Source of the DNA: Desulfobacterales bacterium
Lineage (GTDB): Bacteria; Desulfobacterota; Desulfobacteria; Desulfobacterales; C00003106
Length of the DNA: 5,595 nt
Direction of reading: 5' to 3'
Assembly (NCBI GenBank): GCA_030672555.1
Contig: DAOVGD010000184.1
Location: forward strand, 1 to 5,595
Part shown: positions 1 through 5,536 of the stretch, piece by piece
Layout of the letters: every line of letters starts with the position of its first letter
Numbering within the stretch: position 1 is the stretch's first letter
Made by a program: the position numbers and the translations under genes
Notes under the pieces: model-generated
Database searches by the model: none
What the model was told of the DNA's origin: nothing
What the model saw: only the letters and a program-made list of their open reading frames with translations

Positions 1-8
1 TTAGTGAC

Positions 9-548
9 ATGAAGTTTAAAAAAATATTGCAACTTGTAATGGATTTTTTTGAACGGGAAAGAATCGACTATGCGCTTATCGGCGCCTTTGCCCTGAAGGC
101 CTATGGCTATATGAGGGCCACACAGGATGTTGACTTTATTGTCAGGCAGGAGGACCAAGCAAAAATAATTGCAAATCTCGAATCGCTCGGATTTGAAACC
201 CTCTATAGTTCCAAGGGATATTCAAATCACATTCACCCTTTATCAGGTCTGGGTAGCATCGATTTTGTTTATGTGAAAGGAGACACAGCAAAAAGCATTT
301 TCAAAGAACGCAGAAGGCTTTTGGTTTTTGGTGATTTAAGGCTCCCGGTAGTTAAGCCGGAACACGTTGTGGCTTTGAAAGTCTTTGCTATGAAAAATGA
401 TCCGGATCGAGCCTTAAGGGATATGGCTGACATAAAGGAGTTGCTCGGCTTGCCGGGGATAGATTTACAGGAAGTCCGGAAATACTTTGAGAAATATGGA
501 CAGATGGAGAGGTACTATGACATTGTCGGAGAAAAGCAGAAAAAATAG
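9..548 (+). CDS. MNT/AbiEii-like nucleotidyltransferase
   Basis: Predicted small cytoplasmic nucleotidyltransferase of the Pol-beta superfamily, 179 residues. Seen: a helix followed by IDYALIGAFAL (residues 19-29), which corresponds to the family's G-[GS] nucleotide-binding loop with Ala26 in place of the usual second Gly/Ser. TQDVDF (38-43) follows, with the paired acidic residues D40 and D42, and SIDFVYV (83-89) supplies a likely third acid, D85. The C-terminal half has KPEHVVALKVFAMKNDPDRALRDMADIKELL, the helical region typical of AbiEii/DUF1814-like proteins. In these families such enzymes transfer nucleotides to tRNA or protein, often as one half of a toxin-antitoxin pair. Which half this one is cannot be told from sequence. 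The ATG at 9 gives a normal family N-terminus, but too little upstream sequence is present to show a ribosome binding site. Its 3' end overlaps the next gene by 32 bp, so the two are probably co-transcribed. Superfamily is secure; exact role is inference. Confidence 0.88.
   Translation: MKFKKILQLVMDFFERERIDYALIGAFALKAYGYMRATQDVDFIVRQEDQAKIIANLESLGFETLYSSKGYSNHIHPLSGLGSIDFVYVKGDTAKSIFKERRRLLVFGDLRLPVVKPEHVVALKVFAMKNDPDRALRDMADIKELLGLPGIDLQEVRKYFEKYGQMERYYDIVGEKQKK
506..512 (+). promoter_or_regulatory. Ribosome binding site deciding the start of the 69-residue gene
   Basis: GGAGAGG lies four bases before ATG 517 and inside the coding sequence of the upstream nucleotidyltransferase. It favours the internal ATG over the TTG at 487, which has no comparable purine-rich site. 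Confidence 0.6.
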
Positions 549-726
549 GGATATTAACCTCGAAACTGATCTTCTATTATCTCGTAAGGATATCGCAGCT
601 ATAAGAAAAAGCAAATTTCAAGATGATCGGGACCTAGAATCATATCTTAATTTTCTGGAAGATATTGATGCCTTTAAATCAAGGAAGGTTAAGACAAAAT
701 TCTATGACGCTGAGTTTGAGTTGTAA
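517..726 (+). CDS. Small unrecognised partner protein of the nucleotidyltransferase
   Basis: I do not recognise this family. It is 69 residues, charged and probably soluble, with no signal peptide or membrane segment. Residues about 13-40 (INLETDLLLSRKDIAAIRK) and SYLNFLEDIDAF look helical. Lys/Arg and Asp/Glu are both abundant, and the C-terminus is KFYDAEFEL. Start choice: the frame is open from a TTG at 487, but ATG 517 has GGAGAGG at 506-512 four bases upstream, so it is the better start. It overlaps the upstream nucleotidyltransferase by 32 bp in another frame, a typical arrangement for translationally coupled toxin-antitoxin-like pairs. It is too short for a HEPN domain and lacks a visible RxxxxH motif, so it is not the usual HEPN partner of MNT proteins. 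A role as antitoxin, adaptor or substrate of the nucleotidyltransferase is inference only. Confidence 0.72.
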   Translation: MTLSEKSRKNRDINLETDLLLSRKDIAAIRKSKFQDDRDLESYLNFLEDIDAFKSRKVKTKFYDAEFEL

Positions 727-877
727 GGTCGGGGTAGATTCAACTTCAAAGTGCACCACATAAGCTAAGATCAGTACATGACAGGACGTCTGGTATATTG
801 AGAAGCACGACCAACTCAAAGCCAGAATCAGCCCACCTAAACCTAATATGTGAAAACTCAAAGTTCAACTTGAGATC

Positions 878-906
878 TTCACAAAATTATTAATTCGGGA
901 GATAAA
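878..906 (+). promoter_or_regulatory. Possible sigma70-type promoter
   Basis: TTCACA (878-883, five of six -35 consensus bases) and GATAAA (901-906, four of six -10 bases) are separated by 17 bp in an AT-rich stretch. It would read into the degraded region on the right. The match is only moderate and no intact gene follows closely, so it may be chance. Confidence 0.22.
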
Positions 907-985
907 AAAGAGTGGAAAAGGGACATCCATTGGTAAATAAGTAACTACTTGAAATAGTGAAATAGAAAACAAGCCTATCTCCTCC

Positions 986-1020
986 GGGGGACGGTCACAT
1001 CACTTCTTATGGCAAGATAA
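986..1020 (+). mobile_element. Possible decayed 5' end of a REP-associated (Y1) transposase
   Basis: GGGGGACGGTCAC (986-998) is followed by CACTTCTT and then ATGGCAAGA-TAA (1009-1020), which reads Met-Ala-Arg-stop. From memory, REP-associated tyrosine transposases in many environmental bacteria begin MAR and sit just downstream of GGGGACGGTCACCACTT-like sequence. No Y1 catalytic motif (HUH, downstream Tyr) can be found after it. If the reading is right, only the leader and the first three codons survive, cut by the junction with the GC-rich remnant. This is inference from resemblance; a chance match is possible. Confidence 0.25.
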
Positions 1021-1063
1021 ATCGAAGGAGAAATTCCGTGTTGACATATTTATCAAGCAGCAT

Positions 1064-1486
1064 TTGGGCATCGCCGCGCCTCAGATCTTCAGCGCCGCCT
1101 TCAAACGCATCCCCGACCCGGAACTGCCGGAAGACCAGCGCACCAAGCTGGTGGTGGACGGCAAAATCCGGCAGGACGCCGAAGGTGCATGGTGGTTTCG
1201 CAAGATCGAAGGCTGGGTCCCCAAATATCCTGCTAATCCCAACAATGGCCAGCGTGAAAAAGTGCTGATCGTCTGGCGCAAGCTCACCGGCGATTTGGAA
1301 AAAGACAACCTGATGCTGGACGAATGGTTCCAGGAGAACCGCATCAGCACCCGCGACTTCGAGTTCAACACCATATATGTCAACGGCAGCAACAACCTGC
1401 CGAACCTTCAGCAGGAAGGAGACACCTGGAAAGTCCGCCTCACCGAAGAGGAGTTCATGAAACGCATGTGGGACGTGGAAGTATGA
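1064..1486 (+). pseudogene. C-terminal remnant of a type III restriction-modification methyltransferase (Mod)
   Basis: Seen: an open frame of about 140 codons ending REKVLIVWRKLTGDLEKDN (64-82), then LMLDEWFQ, FNTIYVNGSNNLPNLQQ (101-117) and TWKVRLTEEEFMKRMWDVEV. This matches, from memory, the C-terminal end of type III Mod adenine methyltransferases, which typically finish with VLDxWF, YVNGDNNLxNL and WKVRLIEEEFxxxMF. The catalytic part is absent: there is no DPPY and no FxGxG, and intact Mod proteins run to many hundreds of residues. The frame stays open upstream to 953 but has no ATG, GTG or TTG before the TTG at 1064, and that upstream sequence is AT-rich. The frame itself is visibly GC-rich with G/C-ending codons, unlike every neighbour, which suggests transfer from another genome. 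No Res gene follows. A small expressed protein cannot be excluded, but a truncated remnant is much likelier. Confidence 0.75.
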
Positions 1487-1494
1487 GGGGGAAC

Positions 1495-1513
1495 CACGAA
1501 TGAACACGAATGA
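1495..1513 (+). repeat. Two tandem copies of CACGAATGA over a start codon
   Basis: CACGAATGA occurs at 1495-1503 and again at 1505-1513, a 10-bp period. The first copy carries the ATG (1500) of the following frame. From memory, CACGAATGAACACGAATG-type repeats are common in intergenic DNA of many bacteria. Its presence here supports a rearranged, accessory character for this stretch. Confidence 0.5.
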
Positions 1514-1793
1514 TCAATATTACGAATTTCAGGCCATTGATAAGCCGTTAAACGAAAAACAGATCCAGGCGCTCGAAAATTTGTCTTCAAGAGCGCAGAT
1601 TACCCCCACCAGTTTTGTAAACACGTACAATTGGGGCGACTTTAAAGGCAAGCCGTTGACTTTGATGGAAAAATATTTTGATGCCTTCCTTTATGTGGCC
1701 AATTGGGGGACACATTGGTTCATGTTAAGGGCTTCGCTAAAACTGATCGATGTCGATGTGGCTGAGAAATACTATGCACAACGAACATGTTGA
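1500..1793 (+). pseudogene. N-terminal fragment of an unrecognised protein family
   Basis: A 97-codon frame with ATG 1500 and AGGGGGA (1486-1492) seven bases upstream, starting 13 bp after the Mod remnant stops. Residues 7-90 (YYEFQAIDKPL, SSRAQITPTSFVNTYNWGDFKGKP, MEKYFDAFLYVANWGTHWFMLR) look like a genuine conserved domain. From memory, proteins that open this way are hypothetical proteins several hundred residues long, so this is probably only the N-terminus. The frame ends EKYYAQRTC-stop, and its last 20 bp lie inside the start of the oxidoreductase gene. That fits a gene cut by a recombination junction near 1765-1790. The upstream ribosome binding site and open frame mean it could still be translated. 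Function is unknown. Base composition is more AT-rich than the Mod remnant, so the two fragments may have arrived separately. Confidence 0.6.
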
Positions 1794-2793
1794 CATACTC
1801 ATCATAGGCGCCGGGCCAGCGGGACTGAGATGTGCTGAGGTCCTTGGCAATTCGGGCTTGAGCGTGCTGATACTGGAAAAGAATAAAGTCGTAGGGCCGA
1901 AGGTGTGTGCCGGGGGCGTGACCGGACTGGCGCCGGAAGAAGACCTCCCGGGAGACGATGCGGTACGATTTTATAAGCATCATGTATTTGTTAACGGAAC
2001 AGAACGGGTGATCTCCCTGAAACATCCTATTGCTATGATAGATAGGCACACGCTTGGCGATTTTCAGTTGAACCGGCTAAAACGATTCAGGAATGCGCGG
2101 GTCCACACGGACAATAAAGTTATAAGCGTGAATCACGAATATGTGATTACAAAAAGTGGGGGCAAGATATATTTCAGACATCTCGTAGGGGCTGACGGTG
2201 CAATATCGCTTGTGCGAAGATATCTTGGCCTGAAGAATAAATTTTATATCGGGATGCAGTACATCACTCCAAAGACCTATGCCAGGTGTTGCTGGGTTGT
2301 TCAGCCAAGGGTACTGCGCTCCGGATATGGGTGGATATTTCCTCACAAAAAATTCACTTCCGTCGGGGTTTATTTCAACCCCAAACTGGTTCCTCACGCA
2401 ACAGCAAAGGAGTTTTTAAGGTTGATCCTGCAACGATATAGTTTAGATCATCCCGAGGCCAAACTTGAAACGGCTCCCATTAATTGCATGTATTCCGGCG
2501 TAAAATTCAAAAACATTTTTTTGGCAGGCGAGGCCGCGGGCCTTGTTTCTGCGGCTTCCGGAGAGGGAATCGCTTATGCGTTAACATCAGGGGAAGATAT
2601 CGGAAGACATATCTTAACCCCTGATTATAATTTTGAGAAAACCTATCGTCTTTTACAATACAAGCAAAGGCAAGAGATGGCGCTGAAGGTCTTGGATAGT
2701 GCGCCAATAGTACTACAGGATATAATGTTCATGATTTTTGTGAAATTATTAACAGTTGAAAGACTTCGAAATTATTTTGAAGGGGTAGGATAG
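1774..2793 (+). CDS. FAD-dependent oxidoreductase, geranylgeranyl reductase family
   Basis: Predicted 339-residue flavoprotein of the GGR/BchP-ChlP family. Family members reduce isoprenoid double bonds (archaeal lipids, phytyl chains, quinone side chains) or act as related NAD(P)/FAD oxidoreductases; the substrate here is unknown. Seen, from ATG 1774: Rossmann motif DILIIGAGPAG (about 7-17), ribose-binding acid in LILEK (E35), CAGGVTGL (45-52), MIDRHTLGDFQLNRL, second FAD motif LVGADGAISLVRR (about 138-149), family signature GYGWIFPHK (184-192), and GEAAGLVSAASGEGI (252-266). The last is the FAD-binding GDAAG-type motif with Glu for the usual Asp. Length is near normal. ATG 1750 would add only MSMWLRNT, so ATG 1774 is chosen; its ribosome binding site is weak (GAGAA). 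It overlaps the end of the truncated frame upstream, so its native promoter may have been displaced. No membrane segment is clear. Family is secure. Confidence 0.88.
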   Translation: MHNEHVDILIIGAGPAGLRCAEVLGNSGLSVLILEKNKVVGPKVCAGGVTGLAPEEDLPGDDAVRFYKHHVFVNGTERVISLKHPIAMIDRHTLGDFQLNRLKRFRNARVHTDNKVISVNHEYVITKSGGKIYFRHLVGADGAISLVRRYLGLKNKFYIGMQYITPKTYARCCWVVQPRVLRSGYGWIFPHKKFTSVGVYFNPKLVPHATAKEFLRLILQRYSLDHPEAKLETAPINCMYSGVKFKNIFLAGEAAGLVSAASGEGIAYALTSGEDIGRHILTPDYNFEKTYRLLQYKQRQEMALKVLDSAPIVLQDIMFMIFVKLLTVERLRNYFEGVG

Positions 2794-2797
2794 GTGA

Positions 2798-2840
2798 GTC
2801 TCGCAACCGATCGAGACCCTTATTGCAAGGTCTCGACCGG
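2798..2840. terminator. Strong hairpin between convergent genes
   Basis: TCGAGACC (2811-2818) and GGTCTCGA (2829-2836) form a perfect 8-bp stem with a 10-base loop. It is extended by three more G-C pairs (2807-2809 with 2838-2840) after one mismatch. A further GTCTCG at 2798-2803 can pair with CGAGAC (2812-2817) to make an alternative hairpin. It lies 5 bp past the oxidoreductase stop and about 18 bp from the aminotransferase stop, the right place for a shared terminator. Neither side has a clear T-run, so Rho-independent action is uncertain; it may instead be a stabilising or Rho-assisting structure. Confidence 0.5.
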
Positions 2841-2857
2841 CGAGGTTATGGCTACTT

Positions 2858-4165
2858 TCAGCCCGAGGCCAAGTATTGTTCAATACCCGTGGCTATTGTG
2901 TCGAAGATTTGGCGGAATTCAGCTTCGTCGCGCTCTAACAAGGTAATCCGAAACCCTTGAATCGTCGTGCTGAAAGAAGACAGAGGCACTACGCAGATGC
3001 CGGTAGATGCGAGGAGATAGTAGACAAATCGTTTGTCAGGAGCAACATCGGGGGCGCTTATGAGTTTTGCCACCAACTCCCTGACCGCTTTATTCTTTAC
3101 AGGGAGGGTCTGGTCCCCGTTTATTCTCCCTTCTTCAAAGGCAACGCTCATATAAAAAGCGCCGTTAGTCCGATTTACGAGAATCCCCGGGATATCTTTA
3201 AGACGCTTGTACGCGATATTGGAAAATTTTTCGTATCGGTGCTTCCGTTCTTCTAAGTAGGCAGGGTATTCCGGATGGGTGAGTATCTTGGGAATCGCCT
3301 TTTGAGGAAGTGTAGTTGAGCATACCTCAACCATTTTCGAATTTAGCACGCTTTTTATATACTGAGCGAACATAGGATCTTTGTCTTCATTATATACTTC
3401 GATCCACCCACAGCGCGCGCCAGGCCATGGAGCTTCCTTGGATATCCCTTTCATTGAAATGGCGGGCACATCGCCGATAATATCAGAAATTGGTTTTGTC
3501 TTTTGTCCATTATAAATAATATTTTGATAGACTTCGTCGCATATAATAAAGAGATCCATCTCTTTGGCAAAAGCGATTATCTCCCTTAGTATCTCTTCCG
3601 GATAGACAGCGCCGGTTGGGTTATCGGGGTTAATGATCAAAATGCCCGCTACAGCGGGATTGTATTTTATTCTCTTGCGAAGATCTTCCAGGTCAGGATA
3701 CCAGTTATTGTAGGGATCAAGAGCATAGCAGACCGGCGGAGCGCCAGCATGAGCCGCCTCTGCAGAGGAATGCGTCGAATATGTTGGCGAAGGGCCCAGT
3801 ACCCTTGCAGTACGTTTCAGCATACCATAGACCTTGGTAATGGCATCTCCCAGGCCATTAAAAAAGATAATATCATCAGGGGTGATTTGCACTCCTCCCC
3901 GGCTGTTGGTTTGTGAGGCAATGAACTCCCGCGTTTCTAAAAGGCCGCGTGTAGGGCTGTATGCATAGGTGCAATCGTCCATAGCCAGATCGGCGACAAC
4001 CTGTTTCATCCACGGGGGTATTTTCTCGCCCTTTGCCACCGGATCACCAATATTCTCCATATTGGTTTTAATGCCGAGCTGTTGCATCTTTTCGGCTACA
4101 ATGACGATATTTCGTATTTCGTAAGTGAGTTCTGCTGCTCCAATATGAACGATATCAATTCTCAT
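2858..4165 (-). CDS. PLP-dependent aminotransferase, class I/II (fold type I)
   Basis: Predicted 435-residue cytoplasmic aminotransferase that would move an amino group between an amino acid and a 2-oxo acid. Seen: YSPTRGLLETREFIA (69-83), PLP phosphate-binding turn FFNGLGDAI (101-109), NPDNPTGAVYP (179-189), CDEVYQNIIY (209-218) with D210 for the pyridine nitrogen and Y213, Schiff-base lysine K243 in GISKEAPWPGARCGW (240-254), and GFRITLLE (404-411) with substrate-binding R406. These put it in the aspartate/alanine aminotransferase superfamily; the substrate cannot be assigned. Length is slightly above the usual 390-410, with an extended N-terminus (MRIDIVHIGAAELTYEIRNIVIVAEKMQ) and extra sequence near 345-385. 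ATG 4165 is preceded by AAAAAGGGAA. It converges on the oxidoreductase and lies 120 bp downstream of the HD-GYP gene on the same strand, with a possible promoter of its own. Confidence 0.9.
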   Translation of the reverse strand: MRIDIVHIGAAELTYEIRNIVIVAEKMQQLGIKTNMENIGDPVAKGEKIPPWMKQVVADLAMDDCTYAYSPTRGLLETREFIASQTNSRGGVQITPDDIIFFNGLGDAITKVYGMLKRTARVLGPSPTYSTHSSAEAAHAGAPPVCYALDPYNNWYPDLEDLRKRIKYNPAVAGILIINPDNPTGAVYPEEILREIIAFAKEMDLFIICDEVYQNIIYNGQKTKPISDIIGDVPAISMKGISKEAPWPGARCGWIEVYNEDKDPMFAQYIKSVLNSKMVEVCSTTLPQKAIPKILTHPEYPAYLEERKHRYEKFSNIAYKRLKDIPGILVNRTNGAFYMSVAFEEGRINGDQTLPVKNKAVRELVAKLISAPDVAPDKRFVYYLLASTGICVVPLSSFSTTIQGFRITLLERDEAEFRQIFDTIATGIEQYLASG

Positions 4166-4205
4166 GGGTTCCCTTTTTGGAAGTGTGTTGTGTACATTGT
4201 GTAAT

Positions 4206-4234
4206 TACGTAACACCAGCTATTTTATCAGTCAA
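4206..4234 (-). promoter_or_regulatory. Possible promoter of the aminotransferase gene
   Basis: On the minus strand, TTGACT (4229-4234, five of six -35 bases) is 17 bp from TACGTA (4206-4211), a poor -10 that has the extended TGT just before it. A start near 4200 would leave a leader of about 35 bases. Direct repeats TTGTGTA (4188-4194 and 4197-4203, + strand) and the partly symmetric GTGTAATTACGTAACAC (4199-4215) overlap the -10 and start region and could be a regulator site. All by eye, without statistics. Confidence 0.3.
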
Positions 4235-4285
4235 TAGAAAAAGAAGAGTGGGACGGCTGGTTCTGTTTATAAATAAGAAGAAGTA

Positions 4286-5536
4286 TCAGTGAAGATCGGT
4301 TATTAAATCTTGTTCCTCAGAAACAAGATCTTTGATCTTTTTCTGTGGTATAATATCTATTATCTTCCGACGTAGTTCAGGAGCCTTTTTATATTCTTCT
4401 CCTAAACGTACAGTTTGTGTAGCACCCATTTTTTCGCCTTTTTTATCCGTAATGAGTTCAATGTCCGGATAGAGGAGTTTCGATGGATTGATTGAGGTAA
4501 CTACGCCGATCTCCTTGGTGTTTAACTTTACAAGGGTCCCGACCGGATATATGCCGACTACCTGGATAAAACGTTCTACAAAAGAGGTATAGAAATGCTC
4601 ACCTCTAAGGCTAAATATGATCTTAAGCGCATTAGGGGCGAGTGTGCTTTTTTGGTAAACTCTGGTACTGGTGATAGCGTCGTAAGAGTCTGCAATGCTG
4701 ACCATTTTGGCATAGTCCCCTATGGCCGCGCCTTTCAATTTTCGAGGATAGCCAGTACCGTTAATTTTTTCATGATGATTTAGTATACACTGGAGAATCT
4801 CATTCCGGACATTTTCCACATTCTTCAAGTGCTTGATACCGAGTTCGGGATGTGTCTTCATAACCCTAAATTCTTCCTCGGTTAAGGGACCCGGTTTATT
4901 AAGGACGTGCTCAGGAATTGAGGCCTTGCCAATGTCATGAAGCATAGCGCCACTCCCCAACATTTTGAGCTGTTTTCGGGATAGTTTTAATTGACGTCCT
5001 AATGCAAGGGCAAAGATACTTACATTAATTGAGTGGGTAAACGTATACTCGTCATATGCTTTCAATTTGGCGAGAGTAACAGCGGCATAACGGTTACGAA
5101 ATACACTTTCAATCATCTGATCTACGGTGTCATTTACACTTCTTGCATCAATTTTGCCCCCTTTTTTAATATCATCTACGAGTTTGTGAACCAGGGAGAG
5201 GTTTTTTTTATAAATCTCTACGCTTCGTTCTATCTCTTCTTTTAACGGAACCGGTTCTTGTTCTGCCAGGGGGACATCCTCTTGTTGTTTCGCAGACTTT
5301 TCCACAGAAAAGATTTCGTCCTCCGTATCATCTTTTTCTGCCGGCAGAGCAACATCAATGCTTTTTTGCGTATTTATTTCTACGGTAACTATCCCACATT
5401 CTATAATTTTTTTTATTTCGGACTCCTTGGCTATCCGAAATTTGTTTCGTGCGAATGGGTGGTGAAACCAGGAGATACCTAATCTTTCCACATACATACC
5501 CACTCTTAAATCCTGAACATTAATTTCTTTAATCAT
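4286..5536 (-). CDS. HD-GYP domain c-di-GMP phosphodiesterase with DUF3391-type N-terminus
   Basis: Predicted 416-residue soluble enzyme that hydrolyses cyclic di-GMP, affecting motility, biofilm or attachment. Seen, from ATG 5536: DUF3391-like domain INVQDLRVGMYVERLGISWFHHPF (about 5-60), an acidic low-complexity linker (about 65-105), a helical segment, then the HD-GYP domain (about 160-325). The domain has THS (H168), LHDIGK with H200-D201, THPELG (H229), NHHEKINGTGYP (253-264) and IADSYDAITS (D283), so the metal-binding and GYP residues appear complete. A C-terminal extension contains PVGTLVKLNTKEIGVV, usual for this family. The frame is open from a TTG at 5566, but ATG 5536 gives the usual family start MIKEINVQDLRVGMYV. 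A possible -10 TATCAT lies at 5568-5573 (minus strand), with its -35 at the window edge. No sensor or receiver domain is present, so input probably comes through the N-terminal domain. Confidence 0.93.
   Translation of the reverse strand: MIKEINVQDLRVGMYVERLGISWFHHPFARNKFRIAKESEIKKIIECGIVTVEINTQKSIDVALPAEKDDTEDEIFSVEKSAKQQEDVPLAEQEPVPLKEEIERSVEIYKKNLSLVHKLVDDIKKGGKIDARSVNDTVDQMIESVFRNRYAAVTLAKLKAYDEYTFTHSINVSIFALALGRQLKLSRKQLKMLGSGAMLHDIGKASIPEHVLNKPGPLTEEEFRVMKTHPELGIKHLKNVENVRNEILQCILNHHEKINGTGYPRKLKGAAIGDYAKMVSIADSYDAITSTRVYQKSTLAPNALKIIFSLRGEHFYTSFVERFIQVVGIYPVGTLVKLNTKEIGVVTSINPSKLLYPDIELITDKKGEKMGATQTVRLGEEYKKAPELRRKIIDIIPQKKIKDLVSEEQDLITDLH
4307..4329 (-). terminator. Hairpin in the last codons of the HD-GYP gene
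   Basis: ATCTTGTT (4307-4314) and AACAAGAT (4322-4329) are perfect 8-bp inverted arms with a 7-base loop. On the minus strand the stem is followed by TTAATAA, a weak U-rich tail, and then the stop codon at 4286-4288. It could act as an intrinsic terminator or attenuator between the HD-GYP gene and the aminotransferase gene. Weak A-T-rich stem, modest confidence. Confidence 0.28.

Larger units (their letters stand above)
727..1063. other. Gene-poor region between the nucleotidyltransferase pair and the Mod remnant
   Basis: About 340 bp with no supportable gene; the open frames on either strand are short and have no recognisable motif. Seen: an imperfect palindrome at 857-874 (CTCAA/TTGAG arms overlapping AAGTT-C-AACTT), a possible promoter at 878-906, and the direct repeat GAAATAG at 951-957 and 959-965. 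GGGGGACGGTCAC at 986-998 runs towards ATGGCAAGA followed by a stop (1009-1020). GAAGGAG at 1024-1030 is a good ribosome binding site ahead of GTG 1038, but that frame is a shadow of the GC-rich remnant downstream. No intrinsic terminator for the upstream gene pair is evident. Confidence 0.55.

Noticed and set aside
857..874. Imperfect palindrome CTCAA...TTGAG
   Set aside because: It is short and AT-rich with mismatches and has no T-run, so it is not convincing as a terminator or operator.
1041..1069. Perfect -35 hexamer TTGACA at 1041-1046
   Set aside because: The sequence 17 bp downstream is TTGGGC, and no -10-like hexamer occurs at a workable distance, so no promoter is called.
1038..1268. 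GTG-started frame with a good ribosome binding site (GAAGGAG 1024-1030)
   Set aside because: Its translation is Ser/Pro/Arg-rich out-of-frame reading of the Mod remnant with no domain; the ribosome binding site may be left over from a lost gene.
1007..1507. 166-codon open frame on the minus strand
   Set aside because: It lies opposite the GC-rich Mod remnant; long antisense frames are expected there, and its translation shows no recognisable domain.
1720..2049. 109-codon minus-strand frame over the oxidoreductase start
   Set aside because: It is a shadow of a gene with strong family motifs on the + strand.
2957..3256. 99-codon + strand frame inside the aminotransferase gene
   Set aside because: It lies antisense to a well-supported gene, with no motif or ribosome binding site.
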